A DNA stretch of 49,558 nt from Nocardioides sp. REDSEA-S33_B3 (GCA_001627335.1 LUPK01000044.1:1-49558); one strand, 5' to 3'. Shown: positions 34,445-42,838, counted from the first letter of the stretch. Notes: generated by a model not told the origin, from the sequence alone. Program-made: numbers and translations.

Positions 34445-35323
34445 GTGAAGGTCGACCTGCACACCCACACCCGGGCCAGCGACGGCACCCAGTCGCCCAC
34501 CGAGCTGGTGACCGCCGCGGTCGCGGCAGGTGTGGACGTCCTCGGGGTCACCGACCACGACACCGCGGAGGGGTGGGACGAGGCGGCCCGCGCGGCCGAT
34601 GCCGCCGGTCTCGGACTGGTCCGCGGGATGGAGGTCAGCACCCGCCTCGACGGACGCGGCGTGCACCTGCTGGCCTACCTCCCCGACCCGACGTACCCGC
34701 CGCTCGTGGCGCTGCTCGACAAGGTGCTGGAGGGCCGGTCGTCCCGTGTGCCCGCGGTGCTGGCGCGGCTGCGGGAAGTCGACGTCGAGCTGAGCGAGGA
34801 CGACGTCGCCCGGGTCTCCGGGGACGCCGCGGCCAGCGGGCGCCCGCACATCGCCGACGCGCTGGTCGTCGCCGGGGTGGTGGCCGACCGCGACGAGGCG
34901 TTCCGACGGTTCCTCAACCCCGGTATGCCCGGGTACGTCGACAGGTACGCCGCCCCGCTGCGCGAGACCATCCGCGTGGTCGCCGAGGCCGGCGGGGTCA
35001 GCGTCATCGCCCACGCGTGGGGTCGACGCCGCACCCGCAGCCCCGACGAGGCGGCCATCGCCGAGCTGGCCGACCTGGGGCTGGTCGGCCTGGAGGTCGA
35101 CCACCAGGACCACGACGCCGGGGCCCGCGACTCGCTGCGCGCGATCGCCCGCAACCTCGACCTGGTCGTCACCGGCTCCAGCGACCACCACGGCACCGGC
35201 AAGGTCGGTCACGACCTGGCGTGCAACACCACGGCGCCCGACGAGCTCGAGCGGCTGCTGGACGCCGCGGCGCGGGCCCGTGCGGCCTCGGGCCGGCCCG
35301 CCCCGGAGCCGCTCGGGCTCTGA
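34445..35323 (+). CDS. PHP-domain phosphoesterase
   Basis: The 292-residue protein has the polymerase/histidinol-phosphatase metal motifs in order: KVDLHTHTRASDG, VTDHDT, the Glu of RGMEVST, IAHAWG and the final GSSDHHG. These ligands bind a trinuclear metal site, and the family includes 3',5'-nucleoside bisphosphate phosphatases and RNases such as YciV. A role in nucleotide or small RNA clearance is likely, but the substrate is uncertain. GTG 34445 begins right before the first motif. The gene follows the DUF6758 gene; its end is 10 bases from the convergent SDR gene. Confidence 0.88.
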   Translation: MKVDLHTHTRASDGTQSPTELVTAAVAAGVDVLGVTDHDTAEGWDEAARAADAAGLGLVRGMEVSTRLDGRGVHLLAYLPDPTYPPLVALLDKVLEGRSSRVPAVLARLREVDVELSEDDVARVSGDAAASGRPHIADALVVAGVVADRDEAFRRFLNPGMPGYVDRYAAPLRETIRVVAEAGGVSVIAHAWGRRRTRSPDEAAIAELADLGLVGLEVDHQDHDAGARDSLRAIARNLDLVVTGSSDHHGTGKVGHDLACNTTAPDELERLLDAAARARAASGRPAPEPLGL

Positions 35324-35333
35324 GGCGCAGCAA

Positions 35334-36092
35334 CTACTTGCGGCCCAGCCCCTGGAAGCGCTGCAGCAGCCCGCTCGGCACCAGGCGGGCGGCACCGGCG
35401 ATGACCTTGTACTGCGCGCTGGGGATCGAGTAGACCTTCCCCTTCGCGTGGTCGGCCAGCGCGTCGCGGACCAGGTCGTCGGCGTCGAGCCACATCCACG
35501 ACGGGGCGGAGTCGCGGCCCACGCCCATCCGCTCGTGGAACTCGGTGCGCACGAAGCCCGGGCACAGGGTGGTGACGGTGACGCCCTGCTCGGCGTACTC
35601 CGCCGCCGCCCACTCGCCGAGCCGGTTCACGTAGGCCTTGGCCGCGGAGTAGGTGCCGCGGGGGAGGAAGGCGGCGACGCTGGAGACGTTGATGACCCCG
35701 CCGTGGCCCCGCGCGGCCATCGGGCCCAGCGCGGCGTGGGTCAGCCGCAGGACGGCGGTGACCAGGACGTCCAGCATGGCGGTCTCGGCCTCGACGTCGT
35801 TGTCGAGGAAGCGGCCCTTCAGGCCGAACCCCGCGTTGTTGACCAGCAGGTCGACCGGGCTCTGCAGGTCGGCCAGCCGCTCCTCGACCCGGTGCAGCTG
35901 GTCGCGGTCGGCGAGGTCGGCGGCGAGCACCTCCACCTCGATGTCGTGCTGCGCGCGGAGCTCGTCGGCGAGCTCCTCGAGCCGGGCCTCGTCCCGGGCG
36001 ACGAGCACGAGGTCGTCGCCGCGCGCGGCCAGCTGATGGGCGAAGGAGCGTCCGATGCCGGCGGTCGGGCCGGTGACCAGGGAGCGAGACAT
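35334..36092 (-). CDS. Short-chain dehydrogenase/reductase (SDR)
   Basis: The 252-residue protein is a classical SDR with Rossmann motif TGPTAGIG (about 7-14), NNAG at about 90, the catalytic Ser in INVSSVAAF and YSAAKAY with the Tyr and Lys. It uses NAD(P)H to reduce or oxidise a hydroxyl or carbonyl. The HGG and GYL-like C-terminal parts resemble DltE/YqjQ-type short SDRs. The substrate is unknown. ATG 36092 fits the first strand (MSRSLVTG); a longer upstream frame enters the divergent promoter. It stands alone, convergent with the PHP gene and divergent from parA with 61 bases between. Confidence 0.88.
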   Translation of the reverse strand: MSRSLVTGPTAGIGRSFAHQLAARGDDLVLVARDEARLEELADELRAQHDIEVEVLAADLADRDQLHRVEERLADLQSPVDLLVNNAGFGLKGRFLDNDVEAETAMLDVLVTAVLRLTHAALGPMAARGHGGVINVSSVAAFLPRGTYSAAKAYVNRLGEWAAAEYAEQGVTVTTLCPGFVRTEFHERMGVGRDSAPSWMWLDADDLVRDALADHAKGKVYSIPSAQYKVIAGAARLVPSGLLQRFQGLGRK

Positions 36093-36153
36093 GACCCGAG
36101 TAGAACAGGTCCCACCTCGGCAGCGTGCGACCCGTCCGGCATGATGACCCTCG

Positions 36154-36927
36154 ATGACCACGACACTCGCCGTCGCCAACCAGAAGGGCGGCGTCGCCAA
36201 GACCACCTCCGTCGCCTCGATCGGCGCGGCTCTCGCCGAGCTCGGGCAGCGGGTGCTGCTCGTCGACCTCGACCCGCAGGCCTGCCTGACCTTCTCCCTG
36301 GGCATCGATCCCGAGGACCTCGAGGTCTCGGTGCACCACGTGCTGACCAAGGGCACCGACCCAGGCGAGGTGATCATCGAGACCGAGGACGGCGTGCACC
36401 TCCTGCCGGCCACCATCGAGCTCGCTCGCGCCGAGGCCGACCTGCTCACGCGCACCGGCCGCGAGCACGTGGTCAAGATGGTCGTGGAGGACGTCGAGGA
36501 CGACTACGACTGGGTGCTGCTGGACTGCCCGCCCTCGCTGGGCGTGCTGACGGTCGCGGCGCTGACGGCCGCTCGCGGCGTGCTCATCCCGCTGCAGTGC
36601 GAGACGCTCTCGCACCGCGGGGTGGGCCAGCTGCTCGACACCGTGCACGACGTCCGGAAGTTCACCAACCGCAAGCTCGAGGTCTGGGGCGTGCTGCCGA
36701 CGTTGTACGACGGCCGCACCAACCACTCGCGCACGGTGCTGGAGACCATCGCCGAGACCTACGAGCTCGAGGTCGTCGAGCCGCCGATCCCCAAGACCAT
36801 CAAGTTCGCCGAGGCCCCCGCGGCCGGCCGATCGATCCTGGCTACCAGCCGCACCAGCAAGGGTGCCCAGGCCTACCGGGAGGTCGCCGCGAACCTCGTC
36901 ACGCGAGCGGGACGCAAGAAGCGCTGA
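36154..36927 (+). CDS. ParA/Soj-family ATPase
   Basis: The 257-residue protein has a deviant Walker A, KGGVAKTT (11-18), switch I LVDLDPQACLTF, and Walker B LLDCPPSLG. These are the hallmarks of ParA/MinD ATPases that place DNA or protein cargo by ATP-dependent binding to the nucleoid or membrane. There is no ParB nearby, so it is probably an orphan ParA like Rv3213c, which lies in the same gene order. The C-terminus is basic (RAGRKKR). ATG 36154 has a weak -10 (CATGAT, 36140-36145). Cargo and function are unknown. Confidence 0.9.
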   Translation: MTTTLAVANQKGGVAKTTSVASIGAALAELGQRVLLVDLDPQACLTFSLGIDPEDLEVSVHHVLTKGTDPGEVIIETEDGVHLLPATIELARAEADLLTRTGREHVVKMVVEDVEDDYDWVLLDCPPSLGVLTVAALTAARGVLIPLQCETLSHRGVGQLLDTVHDVRKFTNRKLEVWGVLPTLYDGRTNHSRTVLETIAETYELEVVEPPIPKTIKFAEAPAAGRSILATSRTSKGAQAYREVAANLVTRAGRKKR

Positions 36928-36935
36928 GACACGCA

Positions 36936-36970
36936 CGAGGCCCGCTCCCCCTGGAGGGGAGCGGGCCTCG
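36936..36970. terminator. Perfect 15-base-pair bidirectional terminator
   Basis: CGAGGCCCGCTCCCC (36936-36950) pairs perfectly with GGGGAGCGGGCCTCG (36956-36970) around a CTGGA loop, 8 bases after the parA stop and 26 bases before the convergent helicase stop. It is the strongest hairpin in the window and should end both genes. Confidence 0.9.
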
Positions 36971-36996
36971 TCGTCTGTCCGAGTGGCGGAGCGGGC

Positions 36997-38508
36997 TCAG
37001 TGGCCGGCGGGCGCGGAGCCGCCCTGGCTGTTCTGGCCGGCGCCCTGCTGGCCGCCGCCCTGGCCACCGCCGCCACCGCGCGAGCGGCGACGACGACGGT
37101 TGCGGCTGCTCGAGGAGCCGGAGCCCGAGCCCGCCGAGGACTCGACCTTCTCGACCTGCTTCTCGCCGGACTCGGTGGTCTTGACCTCGGCCACGACCTC
37201 GCCGCCGCGCGAGCGGGTGCGCGTCCGGTTGCGGTTGCGGTTGCGCGGGGCCCGGTCGCCCGAGCGCTCGCGGGGCTCCTTCTTCTCCACCGGCTTGGGG
37301 TCGGCGATGCGGCCCTTGGTGCCCGGGGCGATGCCCTGGTCGTGGAAGAGGTGCTCGGAGGTGGAGTAGGTCTCCAGCGGCTCGTCGAAGGGCAGGTCCA
37401 GCGCCTTGTTGATGAGCTTCCAGCGGTGCAGGTCCTGCCAGTCGACCAGCGTGATCGCGATGCCGGTGGCGCCCGCGCGGCCGGTGCGGCCGATCCGGTG
37501 GACGTAGGTCTTGTCGTCCTCGGGGCAGGTGTAGTTGATGACGTGGGAGACACCGCGCACGTCGATGCCGCGGGCGGCGACGTCGGTCGCGACCAGGACG
37601 CGGATCTTGTCCTCGCGGAACTTCGCCAGCGCCTTCTCGCGCGCGACCTGGGCCATGTCGCCGTGCAGCGGGGAGGCGGCGAAGCCGCGCTCGGCCAGGT
37701 CGTCGGCGACCCGCTGGGCCTGGCGCTTGGTGCGGGTGAAGACGATGAACTTGTCGGCGTCCTCGGCCTGGAGCAGCCGGCCGATGATCTCGGGCTTGTC
37801 GAGGTCGTGGCACTGGTAGATGAACTGCGCCGTGGCGGGCACGGTGGCGTTCTCGTAGGAGGACTCCGCGCGGATGTTCATCGGGTGGCGCATGTAGGTG
37901 CGCGCCAGCGAGACGATCGCGGCCGGCATGGTGGCCGAGAACAGCATCGTCTGCCGGGTCTCCGGCGTCATCCGCATCAGCTTCTCGACGTCGGGCAGGA
38001 ACCCGAGGTCGAGCATCTCGTCGGCCTCGTCCAGCACGACGGCGTGGACGTGGGAGAGGTCGAGGCTCTTGCGGTTGGCCAGGTCGATGAGACGACCGGG
38101 CGTGCCGACGACGACGTCGACGCCGGCCTCGAGGGCCTCGAGCTGCGGCTCGTAGCCGACGCCGCCGTAGACGGTCAGCACGCGCAGGCCGCGGTCGGCG
38201 GAGGCGAGGGTCAGGTCGGAGGAGACCTGGAGGGCCAGCTCGCGCGTGGGGGCCACGATCAGGGCCTGCGGCTTGCCCTGGGGGAGCTCGGCGTAGTCGG
38301 GGTCCTTGGGGGAGACGCTGCGCTGCAGCACCGGGATGCCGAAGGCGAGGGTCTTGCCGGTGCCCGTGCGGGCCTGGCCGATGAGGTCGGTGCCCATCAG
38401 GGCGACCGAGAGGGTCATCTCCTGGATGGCGAAGGGGGTGGTGATGCCGCCGCGCTCGAGCGCGTCGCAGATCTCGGGGTGCACCCCGAGCTCACGGAAG
38501 GTGGTCAC
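36997..38508 (-). CDS. DEAD-box RNA helicase (RhlE/CsdA-like)
   Basis: The 503-residue protein has all helicase motifs: Q motif FAIQ, I ARTGTGKT, Ia PTREL, II LDEADEML, III SAT, then FIVFTRTKRQ, VATDVAARGIDV and VI HRIGRTGRAG. It unwinds RNA, usually in ribosome assembly or mRNA decay. The C-terminal 120 residues are low-complexity: Arg/Asn-rich, Lys/Glu and then Gly/Gln, typical of RNA-binding tails. I chose GTG 38508 (TTFRELGV); a GTG at 38568 would add 20 basic residues. The region before 38508 may be a long 5' leader. In M. tuberculosis I recall rhlE at this place of the gene order. Confidence 0.92.
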   Translation of the reverse strand: MTTFRELGVHPEICDALERGGITTPFAIQEMTLSVALMGTDLIGQARTGTGKTLAFGIPVLQRSVSPKDPDYAELPQGKPQALIVAPTRELALQVSSDLTLASADRGLRVLTVYGGVGYEPQLEALEAGVDVVVGTPGRLIDLANRKSLDLSHVHAVVLDEADEMLDLGFLPDVEKLMRMTPETRQTMLFSATMPAAIVSLARTYMRHPMNIRAESSYENATVPATAQFIYQCHDLDKPEIIGRLLQAEDADKFIVFTRTKRQAQRVADDLAERGFAASPLHGDMAQVAREKALAKFREDKIRVLVATDVAARGIDVRGVSHVINYTCPEDDKTYVHRIGRTGRAGATGIAITLVDWQDLHRWKLINKALDLPFDEPLETYSTSEHLFHDQGIAPGTKGRIADPKPVEKKEPRERSGDRAPRNRNRNRTRTRSRGGEVVAEVKTTESGEKQVEKVESSAGSGSGSSSSRNRRRRRSRGGGGGQGGGQQGAGQNSQGGSAPAGH

Positions 38509-38629
38509 AGTGTTCTGCTTTCGTGGTTGCTGGCCCCGTCGGGTCTGTCTGCTGGGCGGCGCTGCCACAACCGCTGCGGCCGACCCGGGACCCGGTCAAC
38601 CGCGCACATACGGTTCAAGACTGTATCGG

Positions 38630-38635
38630 TAGGGT
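38630..38635 (+). promoter_or_regulatory. Leaderless -10 (TAGGGT) for the ferritin-like gene
   Basis: TAGGGT lies six bases before ATG 38642 with no Shine-Dalgarno. It is in the divergent gap with the helicase gene. Confidence 0.5.
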
Positions 38636-38641
38636 GCGAGC

Positions 38642-39367
38642 ATGACTGAATCCCAGGTCGAGACCGGGCCCGACTCGGGAGACGGCGACACACCGCTGGC
38701 CTTCGAGGACCCCACCTACCGCGAGGCGATCGTCGACCTGCTCGGGGTCATCGCGTACGGCGAGATCAGCGCTTTCGAGCGCCTGGCCGAGGACGCCAAG
38801 CTGGCGCCCACGCTGGAGGACAAGGTCGCGATCGCGACCATGGCCTCGGCGGAGTTCTCCAAGGTCGGGGCACTGCGCTCCCGGCTGGAGGCACTGGGGG
38901 CCGACCCCTTCGCGGCGATGGCGCCGTTCCAGAAGGCCATCGACCGCTTCCACGACCACACCGCGCCGGCCGACTGGTACGAGGGCCTGGTGAAGGCCTA
39001 CGTCGGCGACGGCCTGGCCGACGACTTCTACCGCGAGATCGCCGCCTACCTCGACGCCGAGACCCGCGACCTGGTGGTCGGCACCTTCGAGGACTCCGGC
39101 CACGCGGAGTTCGTGGTCGACCGGGTGCGCTCGGCGATCGCGGCCGACCACCGGCTGGGCGGGCGGCTGGCCCTGTGGGGCCGACGGCTCATGGGCGAGG
39201 CGCTGATCCAGGCGCAGCGGGTCGCCGCCGAGCGTGACGCGCTCTCCTCGCTGCTGGCCGGCGGCACCGATCGCCCCGGTCTCGACCTCGCGGCCATCGG
39301 CCGGATGTTCGCCCGGCTGACCGAGCGGCACACCGAGCGGATGAGCGAGCTCGGGCTCGAGAGCTAG
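38642..39367 (+). CDS. Ferritin-like fold protein (MiaE-type)
   Basis: The 241-residue protein is almost all helical and matches the ferritin-like-fold family seen as Rv3210c in the same gene order. Acidic residues and His such as E in AYGEISAFERL, AEFSK and RFHDH lie at helical spacing suited to a diiron site, but the ligand set is not as clear as in MiaE tRNA hydroxylase. It may be an oxidoreductase or a structural relative without iron. The N-terminal 20 residues are disordered. ATG 38642 is probably leaderless. Its stop directly abuts that of the convergent DUF3107 gene. Confidence 0.8.
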   Translation: MTESQVETGPDSGDGDTPLAFEDPTYREAIVDLLGVIAYGEISAFERLAEDAKLAPTLEDKVAIATMASAEFSKVGALRSRLEALGADPFAAMAPFQKAIDRFHDHTAPADWYEGLVKAYVGDGLADDFYREIAAYLDAETRDLVVGTFEDSGHAEFVVDRVRSAIAADHRLGGRLALWGRRLMGEALIQAQRVAAERDALSSLLAGGTDRPGLDLAAIGRMFARLTERHTERMSELGLES

Positions 39368-39589
39368 CTAGCTGCGGAAGCCGACCGCGGCGACCGTGGT
39401 CGAGCCGAGCTCGACGTAGGCGATCTTCGCGCCGGGCACGAGCACGACCCGGCCCTTGGAGTCGGTGAGGGAGAGCAGGCCGTCGGAGGAGACGGCCTCG
39501 GAGACCTTGGAGGTCAGGGCCTCGGCCGACTCCTCGGTCTCGAGGGTGATCTCGCGGGGGGCCTGCTGGATTCCGATCTTGACGTCCAC
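39368..39589 (-). CDS. DUF3107 small protein
   Basis: The 73-residue protein reads MDVKIGIQQAPREITLE and ends VVLVPGAKIAYVELGS, an alpha-beta sandwich with a conserved acidic helix (about 19-33). It is the DUF3107 family, equal to Rv3208A (TB9.4) in M. tuberculosis, which lies next to a TetR gene as here. Function is unknown. GTG 39589 is 9 bases after the TetR stop, so the two genes are in one operon. Its TAG stop touches the stop of the ferritin-like gene. Confidence 0.88.
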   Translation of the reverse strand: MDVKIGIQQAPREITLETEESAEALTSKVSEAVSSDGLLSLTDSKGRVVLVPGAKIAYVELGSTTVAAVGFRS

Positions 39590-39598
39590 GCAGCCAGC

Positions 39599-40249
39599 CT
39601 AGTGCTCGACGGAAGGGTCGTCGGTGCGCGGGTAGCCACCGATGCCGCGCCAGGCGAGACCGGCCACCAGGGCGGCGGCCTGGTCGCGGCCGAGGCCGCC
39701 GGCCTCGGTGAGCCAGAAGCGGGCGCTGACCTGGGCCATGCCCACCAGCGAGACCGCCAGCAGGCGGGAGGCCTCGTCGGGCAGGCCGGTGTCGTCGTGG
39801 ATGACGCCGGCGATGAGGCGGGCGCACTCGGTGGTGACCCGGTCGACCTGCTCGCGCACGGCCGGCTCGTTGGTCAGGTCGGACTCGAAGACCAGGCGGA
39901 AGGCGCCGGTGTCGTGGGCGACGTACTCGTAGAACACGTCCATCGTCGCCTCGACGCGCTGCTTGTTGTCGTCGGTGGACTCCAGCGCGGCGCGGCAGTT
40001 GTCGATGATCTGGTCGCACGAGCGGTCCAGCAGCGCGAGGTAGAGGTCGAGCTTGCCGGGGAAGTGCTGGTAGAGCACCGGCTTGGAGACCCCGGCGCGC
40101 TCGGCGATGTCGTCCATCGCGGCGGCGTGGTAACCCTGGGCGACGAAGACCTCGAGCGCGGACTCCAGCAGCTGGGCGCGACGCTCGCGCCGGGGCATCC
40201 GGGCCCCGCGGGGGCGGAGGCCGCCGACCTCCTGCTGTTCTGCCGTCAC
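39599..40249 (-). CDS. TetR-family transcriptional regulator
   Basis: The 216-residue protein has a TetR helix-turn-helix (about 25-70: LLESALEVFVAQGYHAAAMDDIAERAGVSKPVLYQHFPGK, region cited only by place) and a helical ligand-binding domain. The C-terminal part SLVGMAQVSARFWL resembles the Rv3208 group. These regulators repress neighbours or distant lipid genes on binding small hydrophobic ligands. GTG 40249 has AGGAGA upstream (on the minus strand). It is in an operon with DUF3107 and divergent from moeZ. It is a candidate for binding the TTAC-N6-GTAA sites, though nothing in its own promoter resembles them. Confidence 0.9.
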   Translation of the reverse strand: MTAEQQEVGGLRPRGARMPRRERRAQLLESALEVFVAQGYHAAAMDDIAERAGVSKPVLYQHFPGKLDLYLALLDRSCDQIIDNCRAALESTDDNKQRVEATMDVFYEYVAHDTGAFRLVFESDLTNEPAVREQVDRVTTECARLIAGVIHDDTGLPDEASRLLAVSLVGMAQVSARFWLTEAGGLGRDQAAALVAGLAWRGIGGYPRTDDPSVEH

Positions 40250-40506
40250 TGCTGGTCTCCTGGTTCGCGGGGGTCTGCTGGGGCTGGCCTGCGGGCTTAC
40301 TGCTCGGTCACTTCCGGGGGACAGGAGCCTAACGCGCGTGACGCACCGCACGGCTGTCCAGGCTCTGGGTGGACGTGTCGCGCGTCGCCGGGCGTGGGGG
40401 AACATGGAGCGCGCCGTGGGTGTTGTGCCCGCGACCGAAGACCAAGCACCAACCCCCTGCACGAACCCCCCCAGCACCCCAGCCCCGAAGGCGAGGAGAG
40501 ACCCCC
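40250..40506. promoter_or_regulatory. Divergent TetR/moeZ intergenic region (no gene seen)
   Basis: 257 bases without a coding frame of interest. It holds a sigma-R/sigma-H-type promoter for moeZ at 40399-40424 and, before moeZ, a Pro-rich C-run (about 40440-40480) followed by the AGGAGAG ribosome binding site. No small RNA gene was recognised. Confidence 0.5.
40399..40424 (+). promoter_or_regulatory. Sigma-R/sigma-H-type promoter for moeZ
   Basis: GGAAC (40399-40403), an 18-base spacer, then GTT (40422-40424) match the ECF sigma-R/sigma-H consensus (GGAAT/C-N18-19-GTT). Transcription would start near 40432, leaving a 75-base leader with AGGAGAG before GTG 40507. Confidence 0.55.
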
Positions 40507-41706
40507 GTGAGCATCGAGCCGCTCGTGGAGCCGGCAGCAGAGCTGACCGTCGACGAGGTACGCCGCTACAGCCGTCACCTGATCATCCCCGACGTGGGCA
40601 TGACCGGTCAGAAGCGCCTGAAGAACGCGAAGGTCCTGGTGATCGGCGCCGGCGGTCTCGGCAGCCCCGCGCTGCTCTACCTCGCCGCGGCCGGCGTGGG
40701 GACCCTGGGCATCGCGGAGTTCGACGAGGTCGACGAGTCGAACCTCCAGCGCCAGATCATCCACACCCAGTCCGACATCGGGAAGTCCAAGGCCCTCTCG
40801 GCCAAGGAGTCGATCGCCGAGGCCAATCCGCACGTCAACGTCGTGCTGCACGAGGAGCGCCTCGACAACGACAACGTCTTCGACGTCTTCGAGGGCTACG
40901 ACCTCATCATCGACGGCACCGACAACTTCGCGACCCGCTACATGGTCAACGACGCGGCGTACTTCCTCGGGATCCCCTACGTCTGGGGCTCGATCTACCG
41001 CTTCGACGGCCAGGCCTCGGTGTTCGCGCCCAAGCAGGTCGAGGGCGCGCCCTGCTACCGCTGCCTCTACCCCGAGCCGCCGCCGCCGGGCATGGTCCCC
41101 TCGTGCGCCGAGGGCGGCGTGCTGGGCGTGCTGTGCGCCTCGATCGGCTCGATCCAGGTCAACGAGGCCATCAAGATGATCACCGGTGCTGGCGACCCCG
41201 CCATCGGCTCGCTGGTCATCTACGACGCCCTCGAGCTGTCATGGCGCAAGCTGAAGGTCCGCAAGGACCCCAACTGCGCGCTGTGCGGCGAGAACCCGAC
41301 CGTCACCGGCCTGATCGACTACGACACCTTCTGCGGTGCGATCTCCGACGAGGCCGCCGACGCCGCTGCCGGCTCGACGATCTCGGTGACCCAGCTGGAG
41401 TCGATGCTCAAGGAGCGCGAGGAGGGCAGCCGGGACTTCGTGCTGGTCGACGTGCGCGAGCCCAACGAGTACGAGATCAACCAGATCCCTGGCTCGGTGC
41501 TGATCCCCAAGGGCGAGTTCCTCAACGGCAACGCCCTCGAGCAGCTCTCCCAGGACAAGCCGGTCGTGCTGCACTGCAAGTCCGGCGTCCGCTCGGCCGA
41601 GGCGCTGGCGGTGCTCAAGGGCGCCGGGTTCGCCGACGCCGTGCACGTCGGCGGCGGCGTGGTGGCGTGGGTCAACCAGATCGACCCCAGCCAGCCGTCG
41701 TACTGA
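40507..41706 (+). CDS. moeZ: Adenylyltransferase/sulfurtransferase MoeZ
   Basis: The 399-residue protein fuses a ThiF/MoeB E1-like domain and a C-terminal rhodanese. ATP-binding GAGGLGSPA, NLQRQI and the zinc CxxC pairs (CYRC and CALC) are present, and the rhodanese active Cys is in LHCKSGVRS. It activates the C-terminus of small sulfur carriers (MoaD, CysO, ThiS) by adenylation and then thiocarboxylation, for molybdopterin, cysteine and possibly other sulfur pathways. GTG 40507 follows AGGAGAG. The sigma-R/sigma-H-like promoter fits sulfur metabolism under oxidative stress. The gene order matches Rv3206c. Confidence 0.95.
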   Translation: MSIEPLVEPAAELTVDEVRRYSRHLIIPDVGMTGQKRLKNAKVLVIGAGGLGSPALLYLAAAGVGTLGIAEFDEVDESNLQRQIIHTQSDIGKSKALSAKESIAEANPHVNVVLHEERLDNDNVFDVFEGYDLIIDGTDNFATRYMVNDAAYFLGIPYVWGSIYRFDGQASVFAPKQVEGAPCYRCLYPEPPPPGMVPSCAEGGVLGVLCASIGSIQVNEAIKMITGAGDPAIGSLVIYDALELSWRKLKVRKDPNCALCGENPTVTGLIDYDTFCGAISDEAADAAAGSTISVTQLESMLKEREEGSRDFVLVDVREPNEYEINQIPGSVLIPKGEFLNGNALEQLSQDKPVVLHCKSGVRSAEALAVLKGAGFADAVHVGGGVVAWVNQIDPSQPSY

Positions 41707-41867
41707 TCGCGCGGGAGTGCTTCCCGTAGGGCCCCGAGCCTGAGACGGGTCTTGGGGTTACTCGAGGGTAAAAACAGGTTCTACCGGGTGTAGCCCGTGC
41801 CACACCGGGTAGGTCGGCTCTGTCACAGCCGGCCTGCTCGGTGGTCGGCGCCAGTGCTCCCTGGAGG
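41707..41867 (+). promoter_or_regulatory. Regulatory gap before the first protease gene
   Basis: It holds a TTAC (41758-41761), N6, GTAA (41768-41771) site, followed by a run of A. A direct repeat ACCGGGT then occurs at 41782-41788 and 41805-41811. GGAGG (41863-41867) touches the ATG. This is a likely control region for the proteases. Confidence 0.45.
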
Positions 41868-42752
41868 ATGAGTCCCTTGCAGAACCTTCGTACGTCCACG
41901 CGTCGCCTCGCGACCCTCGCCGCGCTCGCCAGCGCCGCCGTCCTCGGCGCCGCCACGGCCACGGTCGCCCCCGCGTCCGCCGCCCCCACCTGGGCGCCGG
42001 CCGACCAGGCGACGCTGACCCCCGGCGTGCAGGCCTACACCGAGGGCGGCCAGTGCACGGCCAACTTCGTGTTCACCGACTCCGCCGGCGGGGTCTACCT
42101 CGGCTACGCAGCGCACTGCGCCGGCACCGGCGAGGCGACCCAGACCGACGGCTGCGAGTCCGGCTCGCTCCCGCTCGGCACGAAGGTCGACTTCGCCGAG
42201 GGCGGCTCGCTGGTCAGCTCGGGCACGCGCCTGGGCGGCGGCACGCTGGCCTACAGCTCCTGGCTGGCCATGCAGGACAACGGCGAGACCGACGCCGACA
42301 CCTGCGCCTACAACGACTTCGCGCTGGTCAAGGTCGACGCGGCCGACGTCTCGAAGGTCAACCCGAGCATCCCGTTCTGGGGCGGCCCGGTGGGCATCGA
42401 CACCGACGGGGTCGGCGCCGGCGAGACGGTCCACTCCTACGGCAACTCCTCGCTGCGCGGCGGCATCGAGCTGCTCTCGCCCAAGCAGGGCATCAGCCTC
42501 GGCACCTCCGGCAACGGCTGGACCCACCCGGTCTACACGCTCACCCCCGGCGTCCCCGGTGACTCCGGCTCGGCCTTCATCAACGGCGAGGGCGAGGCCC
42601 TCGGCACCCTGTCGACGCTGGCCCTGGCGCCGCTGGCCGGCTCCAACGGCGTCGGCGACCTGGCCAGCGAGCTGGCCTACGCCCAGCAGCACTCCGGCAT
42701 CGCCGGCCTCGAGCTGGCGCTGGGCACGGAGCCGTTCTCGCCCCTCCTGTGA
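41868..42752 (+). CDS. Secreted S1-family serine protease, copy 1
   Basis: The 294-residue protein has a signal peptide (basic RRLATLAAL then VAPASAAP, about 40 residues) and a chymotrypsin-fold domain. The catalytic triad is in YAAHCAG (His), YNDFALVKV (Asp) and GDSGSAF (Ser), and six cysteines could make disulfides. It is close to the neighbouring copy 2 (about two thirds identical by eye). It would be a secreted endopeptidase; cleavage preference is not clear. GGAGG directly abuts ATG 41868, with no spacer. An in-frame TTG at 41877 has a better distance (9 bases), so the real start may be there (291 residues). Confidence 0.9.
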   Translation: MSPLQNLRTSTRRLATLAALASAAVLGAATATVAPASAAPTWAPADQATLTPGVQAYTEGGQCTANFVFTDSAGGVYLGYAAHCAGTGEATQTDGCESGSLPLGTKVDFAEGGSLVSSGTRLGGGTLAYSSWLAMQDNGETDADTCAYNDFALVKVDAADVSKVNPSIPFWGGPVGIDTDGVGAGETVHSYGNSSLRGGIELLSPKQGISLGTSGNGWTHPVYTLTPGVPGDSGSAFINGEGEALGTLSTLALAPLAGSNGVGDLASELAYAQQHSGIAGLELALGTEPFSPLL

Positions 42753-42790
42753 GCCACGGGCTGTGATCTGACAGCCCACCCTGTGAGACG

Positions 42791-42820
42791 GGGCCCCGAC
42801 CGCGTAGCCGGTCGGGGCCC
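42791..42820 (+). terminator. 12-base-pair hairpin between the two protease genes
   Basis: GGGCCCCGACCG (42791-42802) pairs perfectly with CGGTCGGGGCCC (42809-42820) around CGTAGC. Only 18 bases separate it from the start of protease copy 2, so it may instead act as an attenuator or an mRNA stabiliser. Confidence 0.7.
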
Positions 42821-42838
42821 TGCCTCGTTGTGCGGGAC

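Noticed and set aside
36154..36927. Complete ParAB partition locus
   Set aside because: No parB gene or parS-like site (TGTTTCACGTGAAACA pattern) is present near the ParA gene.
37000..38649. 549-codon forward frame opposite the DEAD-box helicase
   Set aside because: It mirrors the helicase motifs in antisense and has no family features.
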